A DNA stretch of 64,000 nucleotides, taken from Mycolicibacterium bacteremicum. Lineage in GTDB: Bacteria > Actinomycetota > Actinomycetes > Mycobacteriales > Mycobacteriaceae. The position numbers and the translations under genes are program-made. The DNA lies in contig NZ_CALUAE010000014.1 of NCBI RefSeq assembly GCF_943913955.1, positions 30,659-94,658 of the forward strand, in the 5' to 3' direction. The notes below the pieces were generated by a model, which was not told where the DNA came from, did not search any database, and saw only the letters and a list, made by a program, of their open reading frames with translations. Positions 24,378-32,935 of this stretch are shown here, in pieces (position 1 is the stretch's first letter; each line of letters starts with the position of its first letter).

Positions 24378-27259
24378 GCGACATGACGACCGGTTGCTCA
24401 GGATTCAATTTCCTGCAGCAGCCCGCCCTGCCCGCCCCGCAGATCACCGAGGCGCAGGCCACCGAACTGCTGGCCACTCACTACGCGCTGAGCAAGGCCG
24501 TGAGATCGCTTGGCAGTCAGCAGGACTGCAATTTCACCGTGGTCGAGGAGGGCGTCCCGGTCGCGGTGCTCAAGATCGCCAACCCGGCCTTCACCGAACC
24601 CGAACTGGCCGCCCAGGACGCCGCCGCCGCCCTGATCGCACGCGCCGAGCCCGGGCTGCGGGTCGCGGTCCCGATCGACACCGCCGACGGGCAGAAGTTC
24701 GCGGTCGCCGCACCGGATTCCGGCGCGGGCCAGATCCGGCTGCTGCCCTACCTGTCCGGGGGCACGCTGAACGAACGCGGTTATCTGGCACCGCCGGTGG
24801 TGGCCGCCCTGGGCGATGTCGCCGGACGGGTCAGCCGCGCGCTGGCCGACTTCGCCCACCCGGGTCTGGACCGCATCCTGCAGTGGGATCTGCGCTTCGG
24901 CAATCGCGTGGTCGACGAGCTGATCTCGCATGTCCCGGACCGGCAGGCCGAGATTGCCGCAGCCGCACGCCAGGCCGGGCAACGGATCTCGGCCGTCGCC
25001 GACGAACTGCCGCACCAGGCGGTGCATCTGGACCTCACCGATGCCAACGTCATCGTCGGGCCGTCCGGTCGCCCGGACGGTGTCATCGACTTCGGCGATC
25101 TCTCCCGCAGCTGGGCGGTGGCCGAGATCGCGATCACGCTGTCCTCGGTGCTCGGTCACCCGGGCGCCGATCCGACGTCGATCCTGCCCGGCATAAAGGC
25201 GTTCCACGCCGTGCGCCCCCTGCAGGTCGCCGAGGCCCGCGCGCTGTGGCCGCTGCTGGTGTTGCGGACCGCGGTGCTGATCGTCAGCGGCGCCCAGCAG
25301 GCCGCGCTGGACCCCGACAACAGCTACATCACCGAGCAAGCCGACGACGAATGGCGGATGTTCGACACGGCGACGTCGGTGCCCCAGGACGTGATGACGG
25401 CGCTGATCCTGGCCGAACTGGGGCTCGCCGATGCACCGCGGCAACCCGAGATCGAGAACCGGCTGATCGCCGATCTGGATCCCGCCGCCGTGGTGACGCT
25501 GGATCTGTCCGACACCCTCGACGATGCCGACGATCTCGCCGCCGACGCGGTGCGCGCCGGGGCCGCGCTGGTGGTGAGCCGCTTCGGCAAGCCGCGGCTG
25601 AGCCGCGCCCCACTGCTGTCGGCCGACAGTCCGGAGGTCGTCGAGACCGGCATCGCGGTGTGGCCGGCGGCCGGCACCCGGGTGCTGGCACCCTGGGACG
25701 GCGAGGTCGTCGACCGCGCCGATGACACGATCACCCTGCGCGGACTGGACTTCGAGCTGACCCTGAGCGGTGCCGAGTCGACGACCGCGCCGGGGCATGT
25801 GCGCGCCGGTGAACACCTCGGTGTGATCGGGGCCGACCGGGCCACCCGGCTGGCGGTCCGCCCGGTCTTGGCACCGACCGCTCCGGTCTACACGACCGCC
25901 GAACTGGCCCCGGGCTGGTTGGCGTTGTCGCGGGATCCCCGATCGGTTCTGGGTCTGGACCCGATCGACGATGCGCAGCGGCGCGACCTGCTGGACCGCC
26001 GTGACGACAGCTTCGCCTCGGTGCAGGAGCGCTACTACCGCAATCCGCCACAGATCGAGCGCGGGCACCGGCACTACCTGATGTCCACGGCCGGGCGGGT
26101 CTACCTGGACATGGTCAACAACGTCACCGTGCTCGGCCATGCCCATCCGCGGGTCGCCGATGCCGCATCGCGTCAGCTGCGCCGGCTCAACACGAACTCC
26201 CGGTTCAACTACGAGGCCGTGGTGGAGTTCAGCGAGCGGATCGCCGCCACCCTGCCCGATCAGCTCGACACCGTGTTCCTGGTCAATTCCGGTTCGGAGG
26301 CCAGCGATCTCGCGATCCGGCTGGCGATGGCGGTCACCGGACGCCGCGATGTGGTCGCGGTCCGCGAGGCCTACCACGGCTGGACCTACGCCACCGATGC
26401 GGTGTCGACCTCGACGGCGGACAACCCGAACGCGCTGTCCACCCGGCCGGACTGGGTGCACACCGTGGAATCACCGAACAGCTTCCGCGGCAAATACCGT
26501 GGCGCCGAAGCACACCGGTACGCCGCCGAGGCGGTGGAACAGATCGAGGAGATGACGGCGGCGGGCCGCCCGCCCGCGGCCTTCATCTGTGAACCGATCT
26601 ACGGCAATGCCGGTGGGATGGCCCTGCCCGACGGTTATCTGCGGCAGGTGTACGACGCGGTGCGCGCCGCCGGCGGGGTGGCCATCGCCGACGAGGTGCA
26701 GGTCGGTTACGGCCGACTGGGGCAGTGGTTCTGGGGTTTCCCGCAGCAGCAGGTGGTGCCCGACATCATCTCGGTGGCCAAGGCGACCGGCAACGGATAT
26801 CCGCTGGGTGCGGTCATCACCACCCGGGCGATCGCCGAGGGTTTCCGGTCACAGGGGTACTTCTTCTCCTCCACCGGAGGCAGCCCGCTGTCCTGTGCGA
26901 TCGGGCTGGCGGTGCTCGACGTGCTGCGCGATGAGGGATTGCAGGAGAACGCGTCCCGGGTCGGCGGATATCTGAAAACGCGGCTGGAGGCACTGGCCGG
27001 TAGGCATCCGATCATCGGCACGGTGCACGGGATGGGGCTGTATCTGGGCGTGGAGATGATCCGCGACCCGGCCACGCTGGAGCCCGCCACCGAGGAGACC
27101 ATGGCGATCTGCGAGCGGATGCTGGAACTCGGTGTGGTGATCCAACCGACCGGCGACCACCAGAACATCCTGAAGACCAAGCCCCCGCTGTGCATCGACA
27201 CCGCCGGTGCCGACTTCTACGTCGACATGCTCGACCGCACCCTCACCGAACTCTTCTGA
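24374..27259 (+). CDS. Kinase - linker - class III aminotransferase fusion (candidate hydroxylysine or ethanolamine degradation)
   Basis: A 961-residue, three-part protein. Residues about 1-340 are an APH/homoserine-kinase-II-like domain with the catalytic H218-L-D220-...-N225 set and the metal Asp239 in VIDFGD. Residues about 430-530 are a small beta-rich segment (LAPWDGEVVDRADDTITLRG) resembling M23/lipoyl-type folds but without clear metal ligands. Residues about 545-961 are a PLP class III aminotransferase with NSGSEASDLAIRL, ADEVQVGYGR and the PLP Lys803 in VAKATGNGYPLG. The same pairing exists as separate vertebrate proteins: hydroxylysine kinase and the phospho-lyases for phosphohydroxylysine or phosphoethanolamine. 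It is coupled to the hydrolase upstream. ATG at 24383 is an alternative start. Confidence 0.8.
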   Translation: MSDMTTGCSGFNFLQQPALPAPQITEAQATELLATHYALSKAVRSLGSQQDCNFTVVEEGVPVAVLKIANPAFTEPELAAQDAAAALIARAEPGLRVAVPIDTADGQKFAVAAPDSGAGQIRLLPYLSGGTLNERGYLAPPVVAALGDVAGRVSRALADFAHPGLDRILQWDLRFGNRVVDELISHVPDRQAEIAAAARQAGQRISAVADELPHQAVHLDLTDANVIVGPSGRPDGVIDFGDLSRSWAVAEIAITLSSVLGHPGADPTSILPGIKAFHAVRPLQVAEARALWPLLVLRTAVLIVSGAQQAALDPDNSYITEQADDEWRMFDTATSVPQDVMTALILAELGLADAPRQPEIENRLIADLDPAAVVTLDLSDTLDDADDLAADAVRAGAALVVSRFGKPRLSRAPLLSADSPEVVETGIAVWPAAGTRVLAPWDGEVVDRADDTITLRGLDFELTLSGAESTTAPGHVRAGEHLGVIGADRATRLAVRPVLAPTAPVYTTAELAPGWLALSRDPRSVLGLDPIDDAQRRDLLDRRDDSFASVQERYYRNPPQIERGHRHYLMSTAGRVYLDMVNNVTVLGHAHPRVADAASRQLRRLNTNSRFNYEAVVEFSERIAATLPDQLDTVFLVNSGSEASDLAIRLAMAVTGRRDVVAVREAYHGWTYATDAVSTSTADNPNALSTRPDWVHTVESPNSFRGKYRGAEAHRYAAEAVEQIEEMTAAGRPPAAFICEPIYGNAGGMALPDGYLRQVYDAVRAAGGVAIADEVQVGYGRLGQWFWGFPQQQVVPDIISVAKATGNGYPLGAVITTRAIAEGFRSQGYFFSSTGGSPLSCAIGLAVLDVLRDEGLQENASRVGGYLKTRLEALAGRHPIIGTVHGMGLYLGVEMIRDPATLEPATEETMAICERMLELGVVIQPTGDHQNILKTKPPLCIDTAGADFYVDMLDRTLTELF

Positions 27260-27269
27260 TCCGATCCCG

Positions 27270-27330
27270 GCGAGCGTGCGTGTCTGCACCCCGACACGCC
27301 GCCGCGGACCGGGAGTTCACGCACGCTCGC
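27270..27330. terminator. Inverted repeat between convergent genes
   Basis: GCGAGCGTGCGTG (27270-27282) and its exact 13-base complement (27318-27330) flank a 35-base loop in the 81-base gap between the aminotransferase fusion and the small membrane protein gene. Confidence 0.6.
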
Positions 27331-27340
27331 GCAGCGGAGA

Positions 27341-27499
27341 TCAGGCCTTCTCGGCCTCGGCGAGGCGCTGGTGCAGGCGGGCCCGGATGTCCTCGGGTGT
27401 GTAGGACCGGCGGATGCGCTGATCCCGGGCGACCAGCACGCCGCCGGCCACCACACCGGCGACACCGGCCAACCCGACCCACTTCCAGATGCTTCGCAT
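27341..27499 (-). CDS. Small single-pass membrane protein (52 residues)
   Basis: A 52-residue protein: a basic N-terminus (MRSIWKW), one Gly/Val/Ala-rich membrane helix (about 8-24) and a charged tail with a helical RARLHQRLAEAEKA end. I do not recognise a family. It is taken as real because of clean third-position GC, an ATG 26 bases from the divergent gene's start with CACAAT 6 bases upstream (leaderless -10 candidate), and its placement before a terminator-like repeat. Function unknown. Confidence 0.6.
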   Translation of the reverse strand: MRSIWKWVGLAGVAGVVAGGVLVARDQRIRRSYTPEDIRARLHQRLAEAEKA

Positions 27500-27513
27500 G
27501 CAGCGATTGTGCC

Positions 27514-27519
27514 TAAGCT
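27514..27519 (+). promoter_or_regulatory. -10 element of a leaderless promoter
   Basis: TAAGCT followed by 6 bases and the GTG at 27526. Confidence 0.45.
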
Positions 27520-27525
27520 GCCCGG

Positions 27526-28221
27526 GTGGACGCACACACGGTGGGACTGGCCAAGGCGCTGCAGGAGACCCGCACCGGGGACATCTGGCTGTTCCGGGGC
27601 GGGTCGGGCCCCGACCGCGCCATCCAGACGCTGACCAACGCACCGGTCAACCACGTCGGGATGACGGTGGCCATCGATGATCTGCCGCCGTTGATCTGGC
27701 ACGCCGAGCTCGGGCAGAAGTTGCTGGACCTGTGGACCGGGACCCATCACCGCGGGGTGCAGCTCAATGACGCGCGCGAGGTCGTCGAACGCTGGGTGCA
27801 CGAATACGGGCAGAAGGCCTGGCTGCGTCAGCTCACGCCGCCGGCGAACCGGGAGCAGGAGGACCTGATGCTCAAGGTGATCGCCCGGATGAACGGCACC
27901 GCGTTCCCGTCGACGGCGCGCCTGACCGGGCGGTGGCTGCGTGGACGGCTGCCGATCGTCAGCGATTTCACCCGCGGCCTGCCGATCATCCACCGCAAGG
28001 TGCGCGAGTCGGCCGAACGCGACAAGGAGCGCCGTCGCTCGACCGGGTTGGAGACGGCGTACTGCGCGGAGACGGTGGCCATCACCTACGAGGAGATGGG
28101 GTTGATGACGACCGAGAAGCGGGAGAACTACTTCGATCCGGGCAAGTTCTGGAGCGGGGACACCCTGACGTTGGCGCCGGGGTACGCGCTCGGCGACGAG
28201 ATCGCGGTGACGGTGGGTTAG
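27526..28221 (+). CDS. Permuted papain-like (YiiX/NlpC-P60-type) protein
   Basis: A 231-residue protein with the circularly permuted NlpC/P60 pattern: GDIWLFRGGS near residue 18, the probable catalytic His in VNHVGMTV (about 45), WHAELGQ, and the probable catalytic Cys in TAYCAETVAITYEEMGL (about 185). Family members are putative cysteine amidases, peptidases or lipid-acyl hydrolases. No signal peptide is visible, so it probably acts in the cytoplasm. GTG start, likely leaderless. Its TAG overlaps the convergent DUF1254 gene's TAA in the four bases 28218-28221. Confidence 0.75.
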   Translation: MDAHTVGLAKALQETRTGDIWLFRGGSGPDRAIQTLTNAPVNHVGMTVAIDDLPPLIWHAELGQKLLDLWTGTHHRGVQLNDAREVVERWVHEYGQKAWLRQLTPPANREQEDLMLKVIARMNGTAFPSTARLTGRWLRGRLPIVSDFTRGLPIIHRKVRESAERDKERRRSTGLETAYCAETVAITYEEMGLMTTEKRENYFDPGKFWSGDTLTLAPGYALGDEIAVTVG

Positions 28222-29165
28222 CTCGTCGTCAGTTCCGGTGGCGCCCAGGTGCCGTCGAGGATCTGCCGGCGTGGCCGGTACAGCCGGATGAGGTAGTTCC
28301 AGCCGTCCGGGACGATGATCGCATTCGGCGGCAGCTCGCCGTCGGTCGCGGACACGAACCGCACCGTCACCGAACCGTCCGCGTCGCGCACTCCGGTGAC
28401 GCTGTTGACCGAGTACAGCCCCCGGGCGTTGGGTTCGAAGAAACCCTTGGCGTTGTACACCGATACCGACCAGAACGCGTCGACCGGAACATCGACGAAC
28501 ACGAGTTCATACTCGCCCGCAGGCACTTTCGGGTCGACACCCACATAGGCCGCCTCCGACGTCGGCAGGCCGCCCCAGCCGGCAGCGCTGCCGATCAGAT
28601 GACGCACCGGGTCGACCTCGTCGCGACGGCCGAAGGTCCGGTCGAAATTCTGCAGACCGGCGGCGAGCGCCAGCAGGGCGTTGCGTGTCGCGTCCAAACC
28701 GGCAAAGTCGTAGTCGGGCAGCACGAACGGTTGCTGTGCGTCGCCGGTCAGCCCCACCGCGTCCTGGAGCTGCGCGACCGCCGCGACATCGTCGGTGCTG
28801 TTGGGGTCGACCAGGATTCGCACCGCGACGAAGGCATACCGCGACCCACACTCCTGCGCGGTCAGCACGTGCTCGCCGGGCTGGTGCAGCACGCTGTTGA
28901 TGTAGTGGTCCTCGCTGACGATCATCGCCGACAGGTACCGCCCGCCCGCGTCCGGCAAGGTCAGGCGCACCGGCTCGGCGAGGTCGACCACCGCGAAGCT
29001 GTACAGCGTGTCGCGGTTGAGCCGGATGACGGTCTGCTCCTCGATCCGGGCCGGTGCCCGGTTGTGCCGAAACCGTCCGATACCGCCGGCGACGGCCTGA
29101 TTGTCGTGGAACATCCGGTGGGTTTCGGCGCGGACGAAGTTGTCGGCGTTGACGCGAATCGGCAT
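28218..29165 (-). CDS. DUF1254/DUF1214 domain protein
   Basis: A 315-residue protein. The N-terminal part with NADNFVRAETHRMFHDN and IRLNRDTLYSFAVVDL matches DUF1254, and the C-terminal part with FWSVSVYNAKGFFEPN and the closing WNYLIRLYRPRRQILDG matches DUF1214, as recalled from these families. There is no signal peptide, although many relatives are exported. Function unknown. The ATG at 29165 has GGTGGA upstream; starts at 29183 or 29189 are also in frame. Confidence 0.75.
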   Translation of the reverse strand: MPIRVNADNFVRAETHRMFHDNQAVAGGIGRFRHNRAPARIEEQTVIRLNRDTLYSFAVVDLAEPVRLTLPDAGGRYLSAMIVSEDHYINSVLHQPGEHVLTAQECGSRYAFVAVRILVDPNSTDDVAAVAQLQDAVGLTGDAQQPFVLPDYDFAGLDATRNALLALAAGLQNFDRTFGRRDEVDPVRHLIGSAAGWGGLPTSEAAYVGVDPKVPAGEYELVFVDVPVDAFWSVSVYNAKGFFEPNARGLYSVNSVTGVRDADGSVTVRFVSATDGELPPNAIIVPDGWNYLIRLYRPRRQILDGTWAPPELTTS

Positions 29166-29212
29166 GCGTGAATTGTCCACCATGCGCACGGCCGGTGGCG
29201 CTTGAAGGCCGA

Positions 29213-29233
29213 CTGTCCGGGTAACCCGGACAG
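29213..29233. promoter_or_regulatory. 21-base perfect palindrome directly before udgX
   Basis: CTGTCCGGGT (29213-29222) and its exact complement (29224-29233) flank a single A; the right arm touches the udgX ATG. It may be an operator, or an mRNA hairpin that hides the start codon. Confidence 0.6.
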
Positions 29234-29886
29234 ATGTCAGCCACCACGACCCACGCCGGCGCCGCAGACTTCCTGCCGGCGTCGCGGGACCTCGACGCCC
29301 TGGCCGAGGCCGCGCGCACCTGCCGGGGGTGCGACCTGTACCGCGACGCCGACCAGACCGTGTTCGGAGCCGGGCCAGGGACCGCTCGGATGCTGCTGGT
29401 GGGCGAGCAGCCCGGTGACCGCGAGGACCGCGCCGGTACGCCCTTCGTCGGTCCGGCGGGCCGGCTGCTCGACAAGGCGTTGGCCGCGGCGGAGATCGAC
29501 CGCGCGCACGTCTACCTGACCAACGTGGTCAAGCATTTCAAGTTCACCCGCGCGAGGGCAGCGCACGCCGGATCCACAAGACGCCCAGCCGCACCGAGGT
29601 CGTGGCGTGCCGGCCCTGGTTGTTCGCCGAACTGCAGGCCATCGAGCCCGAGGTGGTGGTCCTGCTCGGCGCGACCGCGGCCAAGGCACTGCTGGGCAAC
29701 GACTTTCGGCTGACCCAGCACCGCGGCGAGGTAGTGCGGGCACCCGGTGCCGATGTCGACGTCGTCGCCACCGTCCACCCGTCGGCGATCCTGCGGGGGT
29801 CACCCGATCAGCGCGAGAGCGCCCTGGCCGGCCTGGTCGCCGATCTGCGCGCCGCGGCGGGTTTGTTGTCGAGCGGCGATCGCTGA
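29234..29886 (+). pseudogene. udgX: UdgX-type uracil-DNA glycosylase, frameshifted
   Basis: The first 106 codons match family-4-like UdgX: Cys pair in CRGCDLY, GEQPGDREDRAG, and VVKHFKFTR. The frame then changes at 29552-29553, where one base of an Ala codon is missing in a CGCGCG run; the -1 frame continues as EGSARRIHKTPSRTEVVACRPWLFAEL and ends VHPSAILRGSPDQRES...SGDR. The lost frame holds the catalytic RRIH His that bonds covalently to the abasic site in UdgX, an iron-sulphur Cys and the HPS motif. The usual KRRIH reads ARRIH. Either a real inactivation or a sequencing error in a GC run. The TGA overlaps the next ATG. Confidence 0.85.
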
Positions 29887-30611
29887 TGGTGGTGCGGATC
29901 GGCACGTCGGGCTGGTCCTATGACCACTGGGCCGGGGTGCTGTATCCGCCGAAGCTTCCCGCCGCGCGACGGCTGGCGGTCTACGTCGACGAGTTCGACA
30001 CCGTGGAGCTCAACGCCAGCTTCTACCGCTGGCCCAAGCCGACGACGTTCGCGCAATGGCGCGACCGCCTGCCGGACGGGTTCGCGATGACGGTGAAGGC
30101 GCCCCGCGGGCTCACCCATGCCCGCCGGTTGCGGTCGCCGGAGGAATGGATCGAGCGCATCGCGGCCGGCTGGGCCGAACTCGGCTCCCGCCGCGCGGCG
30201 CTGCTGGTGCAGCTGCATCCGGCCCAGCAGCGCGACGACGAGCGTCTGGACCACTTCCTGACCGCCATGCCGGACTCGATCCCGGTGGCGATGGAATTGC
30301 GCCATCCCTCCTGGGACGACCCGGCGGTCTACGACCTGCTGCGCGGCCACGGTGCGGCCTACGTAGTGATGAGCGGTCCCGGATTACCGTGTGTGGTGGC
30401 CGCGACGGCCCAGCTGGCCTATCTGCGGCTGCACGGCCCCGGCGGCGAGGCGATGTACACCGGCTCCTACGACACCGCGGACCTGTGCCGCTGGGCCGCG
30501 GAGATCCGCAGCTGGGATGCCGAGGGCCGAGATGTGCTGGTGTACTTCAACAATGACCTCGGCGGTCACGCGGTGCGCAACGCGCAGGAATTGCGCGCCA
30601 TGCTCAACTGA
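29886..30611 (+). CDS. DUF72 (YecE) family protein
   Basis: A 241-residue TIM-barrel-like protein of the DUF72 family: RIGTSGWSYDHWAGVLYPPKL at the N-terminus, NASFYRWP, MTVKAPRGLTH, ELRHPSW and the closing VYFNNDLGGHAVRNA. Function of the family is unproven; the fold resembles endonuclease IV and sugar isomerases. Its ATG shares one base with the udgX stop (TGATG), so the two were translated together, which hints at a DNA-repair link. Confidence 0.85.
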   Translation: MVVRIGTSGWSYDHWAGVLYPPKLPAARRLAVYVDEFDTVELNASFYRWPKPTTFAQWRDRLPDGFAMTVKAPRGLTHARRLRSPEEWIERIAAGWAELGSRRAALLVQLHPAQQRDDERLDHFLTAMPDSIPVAMELRHPSWDDPAVYDLLRGHGAAYVVMSGPGLPCVVAATAQLAYLRLHGPGGEAMYTGSYDTADLCRWAAEIRSWDAEGRDVLVYFNNDLGGHAVRNAQELRAMLN

Positions 30612-30626
30612 CCTGACACGTGCGCG

Positions 30627-30632
30627 TACGGT
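30627..30632 (+). promoter_or_regulatory. -10 element of a leaderless promoter
   Basis: TACGGT followed by 7 bases and the ATG at 30640. Confidence 0.5.
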
Positions 30633-30639
30633 GCTGTAC

Positions 30640-31134
30640 ATGCCGTTGCGCTATGTGGATCCCGAGAGGCCCCGCGGTTCGAAGTATCACGCCAGCGTGC
30701 GTTTCGGGCGCTCGCGTATCGGGCAGTTCGTCGCCCGGCACATCGCCCGCCGCACCGATCCGTATCTGTTCCGGCTGACCGGCGGCCGGGTCAACATGGG
30801 CCCCATCATCAACGCCCCGCTCGTCACGACCGGCGCGAAATCCGGGAAGCGTCGGCAGGTGCAGCTGACCTACTTCCACGATGGCGCCGATGTCATCCTG
30901 CTCGCGTCCAACTACGGCGGCGCCAAACACCCGCAGTGGTATCACAACCTCAAGGCCAACCCGGACTGCGAGTTCGGGATGGAGGACTTCACCGCGTCCG
31001 AGGTCACCGATCCTGGTGACTACGAACGGTTGTTCGGCCTGGCCGAGCGGGTGTACGCGGGCTATGACGATTACCGGGACAAGACGGCCCCGGCCGGCCG
31101 CACGATCCCGATCTTCCGGCTCACCCCGCGCTGA
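30640..31134 (+). CDS. F420-dependent nitroreductase/quinone reductase-like protein (Ddn family)
   Basis: A 164-residue split-barrel protein of the mycobacterial deazaflavin-dependent family: GPIINAPLVTTGAKSGKRRQVQLTYFHDG binds the F420 phosphate, ILLASNYGGAKHPQWYHNLKANP is the family hallmark, and IPIFRLTP ends it. Likely uses reduced F420 to reduce quinones, nitro compounds or another lipid-soluble acceptor. The last 14 bases overlap the convergent SnoaL-like gene. Confidence 0.85.
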   Translation: MPLRYVDPERPRGSKYHASVRFGRSRIGQFVARHIARRTDPYLFRLTGGRVNMGPIINAPLVTTGAKSGKRRQVQLTYFHDGADVILLASNYGGAKHPQWYHNLKANPDCEFGMEDFTASEVTDPGDYERLFGLAERVYAGYDDYRDKTAPAGRTIPIFRLTPR

Positions 31135-31561
31135 GGGGTGACTGGTGCACGTCGGTGATCAGGTGCCGCAGCCGCAACGAGGCCAGCAGCCACCGATCCC
31201 CTCGGCGCAGCCACCGTTCGACGTAGTGGCCGTAGCCGGTCACCGACATCCCGTTGTCGAAGACGGCGCGGTCCTGCACCGCCCACACCACCCGCGCCTC
31301 GGCGCCGTCGAGGTCGATCTCCGGAGTGTGCACCTGATGCACCGTCCGTGACCCGGCGACCAGACTCTGCAGCAGCGAGAGTGTGGCATCCCGGCCCACG
31401 GTGACATCGGGTTCGGATTCCCCGTCGGTTATGCCGAATTCGACATCCGGGGTCATCAGGTCGGCCAGGGCGTTCCAGTCGCGGGTGTCCAGCGCGCGGC
31501 AGTAGGTGGCCTTGGCCCGGGTCAGCTCGTGGGCGGCGACCAGTTCCGTCAGGCCGGTCAC
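31121..31561 (-). CDS. SnoaL-like/NTF2-fold protein
   Basis: A 146-residue NTF2-fold protein (LVAAHELTRAKATYCRALDTRDWNALADLM, then a central VGRDATLSLLQSLV, and VTGYGHYVERWLRRGDRWLLASLRLRHLI). Relatives include SnoaL-type cyclases, ring-opening isomerases and scytalone dehydratase; the Tyr/Asp-rich N-terminal helix and conserved His near the end fit a polar active site. The GTG start overlaps the P450 TGA, so it is likely to act in the same pathway. Confidence 0.8.
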   Translation of the reverse strand: MTGLTELVAAHELTRAKATYCRALDTRDWNALADLMTPDVEFGITDGESEPDVTVGRDATLSLLQSLVAGSRTVHQVHTPEIDLDGAEARVVWAVQDRAVFDNGMSVTGYGHYVERWLRRGDRWLLASLRLRHLITDVHQSPLSAG

Positions 31562-32772
31562 CTGACCGCCAGCGTCATGCTGTCGAGCCGGCGGACCAGG
31601 ATGCTGGGCAGCCACTGCCCTGTGTCGTCGGCGTCGATCCAGTCGGTTCGGTCCAGCAGCATCTGCAGGACCACCCTGGTCTCCAGCCGGGCCAGCGCCG
31701 CGCCGACGCAGAAGTGCACGCCCTTACCGAAGGCGATGTGCCCCTTGGCCTCCCGGCGGTCCAGCCGGAATTCGTCGGGCCTGTCGAAGTGTTGCGGGTC
31801 GCGGTTGGCCGCGCCCCACATCAGCAGCAGCCGCGATCTGGCAGGCACCTGCACCCCGGACAGCGTGGTGTCCCTCATGACGTGCCGGTAGTGCCCGCGG
31901 AACGGTGACTCGTAGCGCAGGACCTCCTCGATGAACGCGCCGAGCAGCTCGGGATGCTCGCGCAGCCGGCGCTGGACATCGCTGTGGTTCACCAGGATCC
32001 AGGCCGCGCTACCCAGCAGTGAGGCGGTGGATTCACCGGCCGCGCTGAACAGCGTGAGCATGATGGCCAGTGCCGGTAGTTGTTCCAGTTCACCGGCGGC
32101 GTAGCGGGCCGCGAGATCGCCGATGAGTCCCGGCGCGGAACCGTCGCCGGCCCTGGCGAAATGGTCCATCACGTACCCGGAAAGCTCCATGGCCGCCATA
32201 CCGGCAGCTTCCAACTGATCGGCGCTGACGATGCCGTCGAGCAGGGTCGTGGTGGCGTAGCCCAACCGGATGAGCGTGTCGACGTCGCCGTCGGGTAGCC
32301 CGAGCAGGCGGGCGACCACCATCATCGGCAGCCGGTTGGCCACCGCACTCATCCACTCGATGCGCCCGTCGAGGAGTCCACGGGAGAAGAGGTCGACCGC
32401 GGTGGCCTCGGCGAACTCCTCGATGACGCGGATTCGCCGGGCCGACAGATGCGGCAGGAGCAGCTTGCGGTGCACATCGTGGACCGGGTCGTCGGCGGTC
32501 GCCAGGGCGTGCATCGGGCCGCCGGGGGCACCCATGTCGAACGGGGTGACGCGGCCGTCGTCGTGGTAGACCATCGTCGCGGTCAGGTTGGAGGAGAAGT
32601 CGTCCACCCGGCCGACGGCCTCGGTCACCGCGTCCCATCCGCACACCGCGTAGAACACGGAATCGCCGATCTGCTGTACCGGGGCGCGCTCGCGCATGCG
32701 GGTGTAGTGCGGGTAGGGATCCTGCAGGGCGTCGGCGCCGAAGATGTCCGTGACATCCGCTGACAAGGTCAT
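31558..32772 (-). CDS. Cytochrome P450 monooxygenase
   Basis: A 404-residue class I P450: I-helix oxygen-binding segment AAGESTASLLG, ExxR in FIEEVLRYESPFRGH, and the heme signature FGKGVHFCVGAALARLE with the heme Cys355. Full bacterial length and no membrane anchor, so it is soluble and needs a ferredoxin and reductase from elsewhere. The ATG at 32772 gives the usual short N-terminus (MTLSADVTDIF). Followed with overlap by the SnoaL-like gene and divergent from a TetR gene, which probably controls the pair. Substrate unknown. Confidence 0.92.
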   Translation of the reverse strand: MTLSADVTDIFGADALQDPYPHYTRMRERAPVQQIGDSVFYAVCGWDAVTEAVGRVDDFSSNLTATMVYHDDGRVTPFDMGAPGGPMHALATADDPVHDVHRKLLLPHLSARRIRVIEEFAEATAVDLFSRGLLDGRIEWMSAVANRLPMMVVARLLGLPDGDVDTLIRLGYATTTLLDGIVSADQLEAAGMAAMELSGYVMDHFARAGDGSAPGLIGDLAARYAAGELEQLPALAIMLTLFSAAGESTASLLGSAAWILVNHSDVQRRLREHPELLGAFIEEVLRYESPFRGHYRHVMRDTTLSGVQVPARSRLLLMWGAANRDPQHFDRPDEFRLDRREAKGHIAFGKGVHFCVGAALARLETRVVLQMLLDRTDWIDADDTGQWLPSILVRRLDSMTLAVR

Positions 32773-32859
32773 GGGGACAGCGTGGATGTCGACGAAGTCG
32801 CCGGTCAACGGTGCGCGGCGAACACGAGAAACCGCCCGGCGCAGGTCCGGTCGGGTGCT

Positions 32860-32923
32860 TCTCACCGCACGCGTGAGACCAGCGTCTTCGGCGAGAAAAT
32901 CCGCCGGGTTTCTCTCACAGTGA
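32860..32923. promoter_or_regulatory. Candidate operators between the P450 and its TetR gene
   Basis: TCTCAC-N7-GTGAGA (32860-32878) and TCAC-A-GTGA preceded by TC (32913-32923) share the TCTCAC half-site within the 163-base divergent gap. Confidence 0.4.
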
Positions 32924-32935
32924 TAAAAGTGCACC

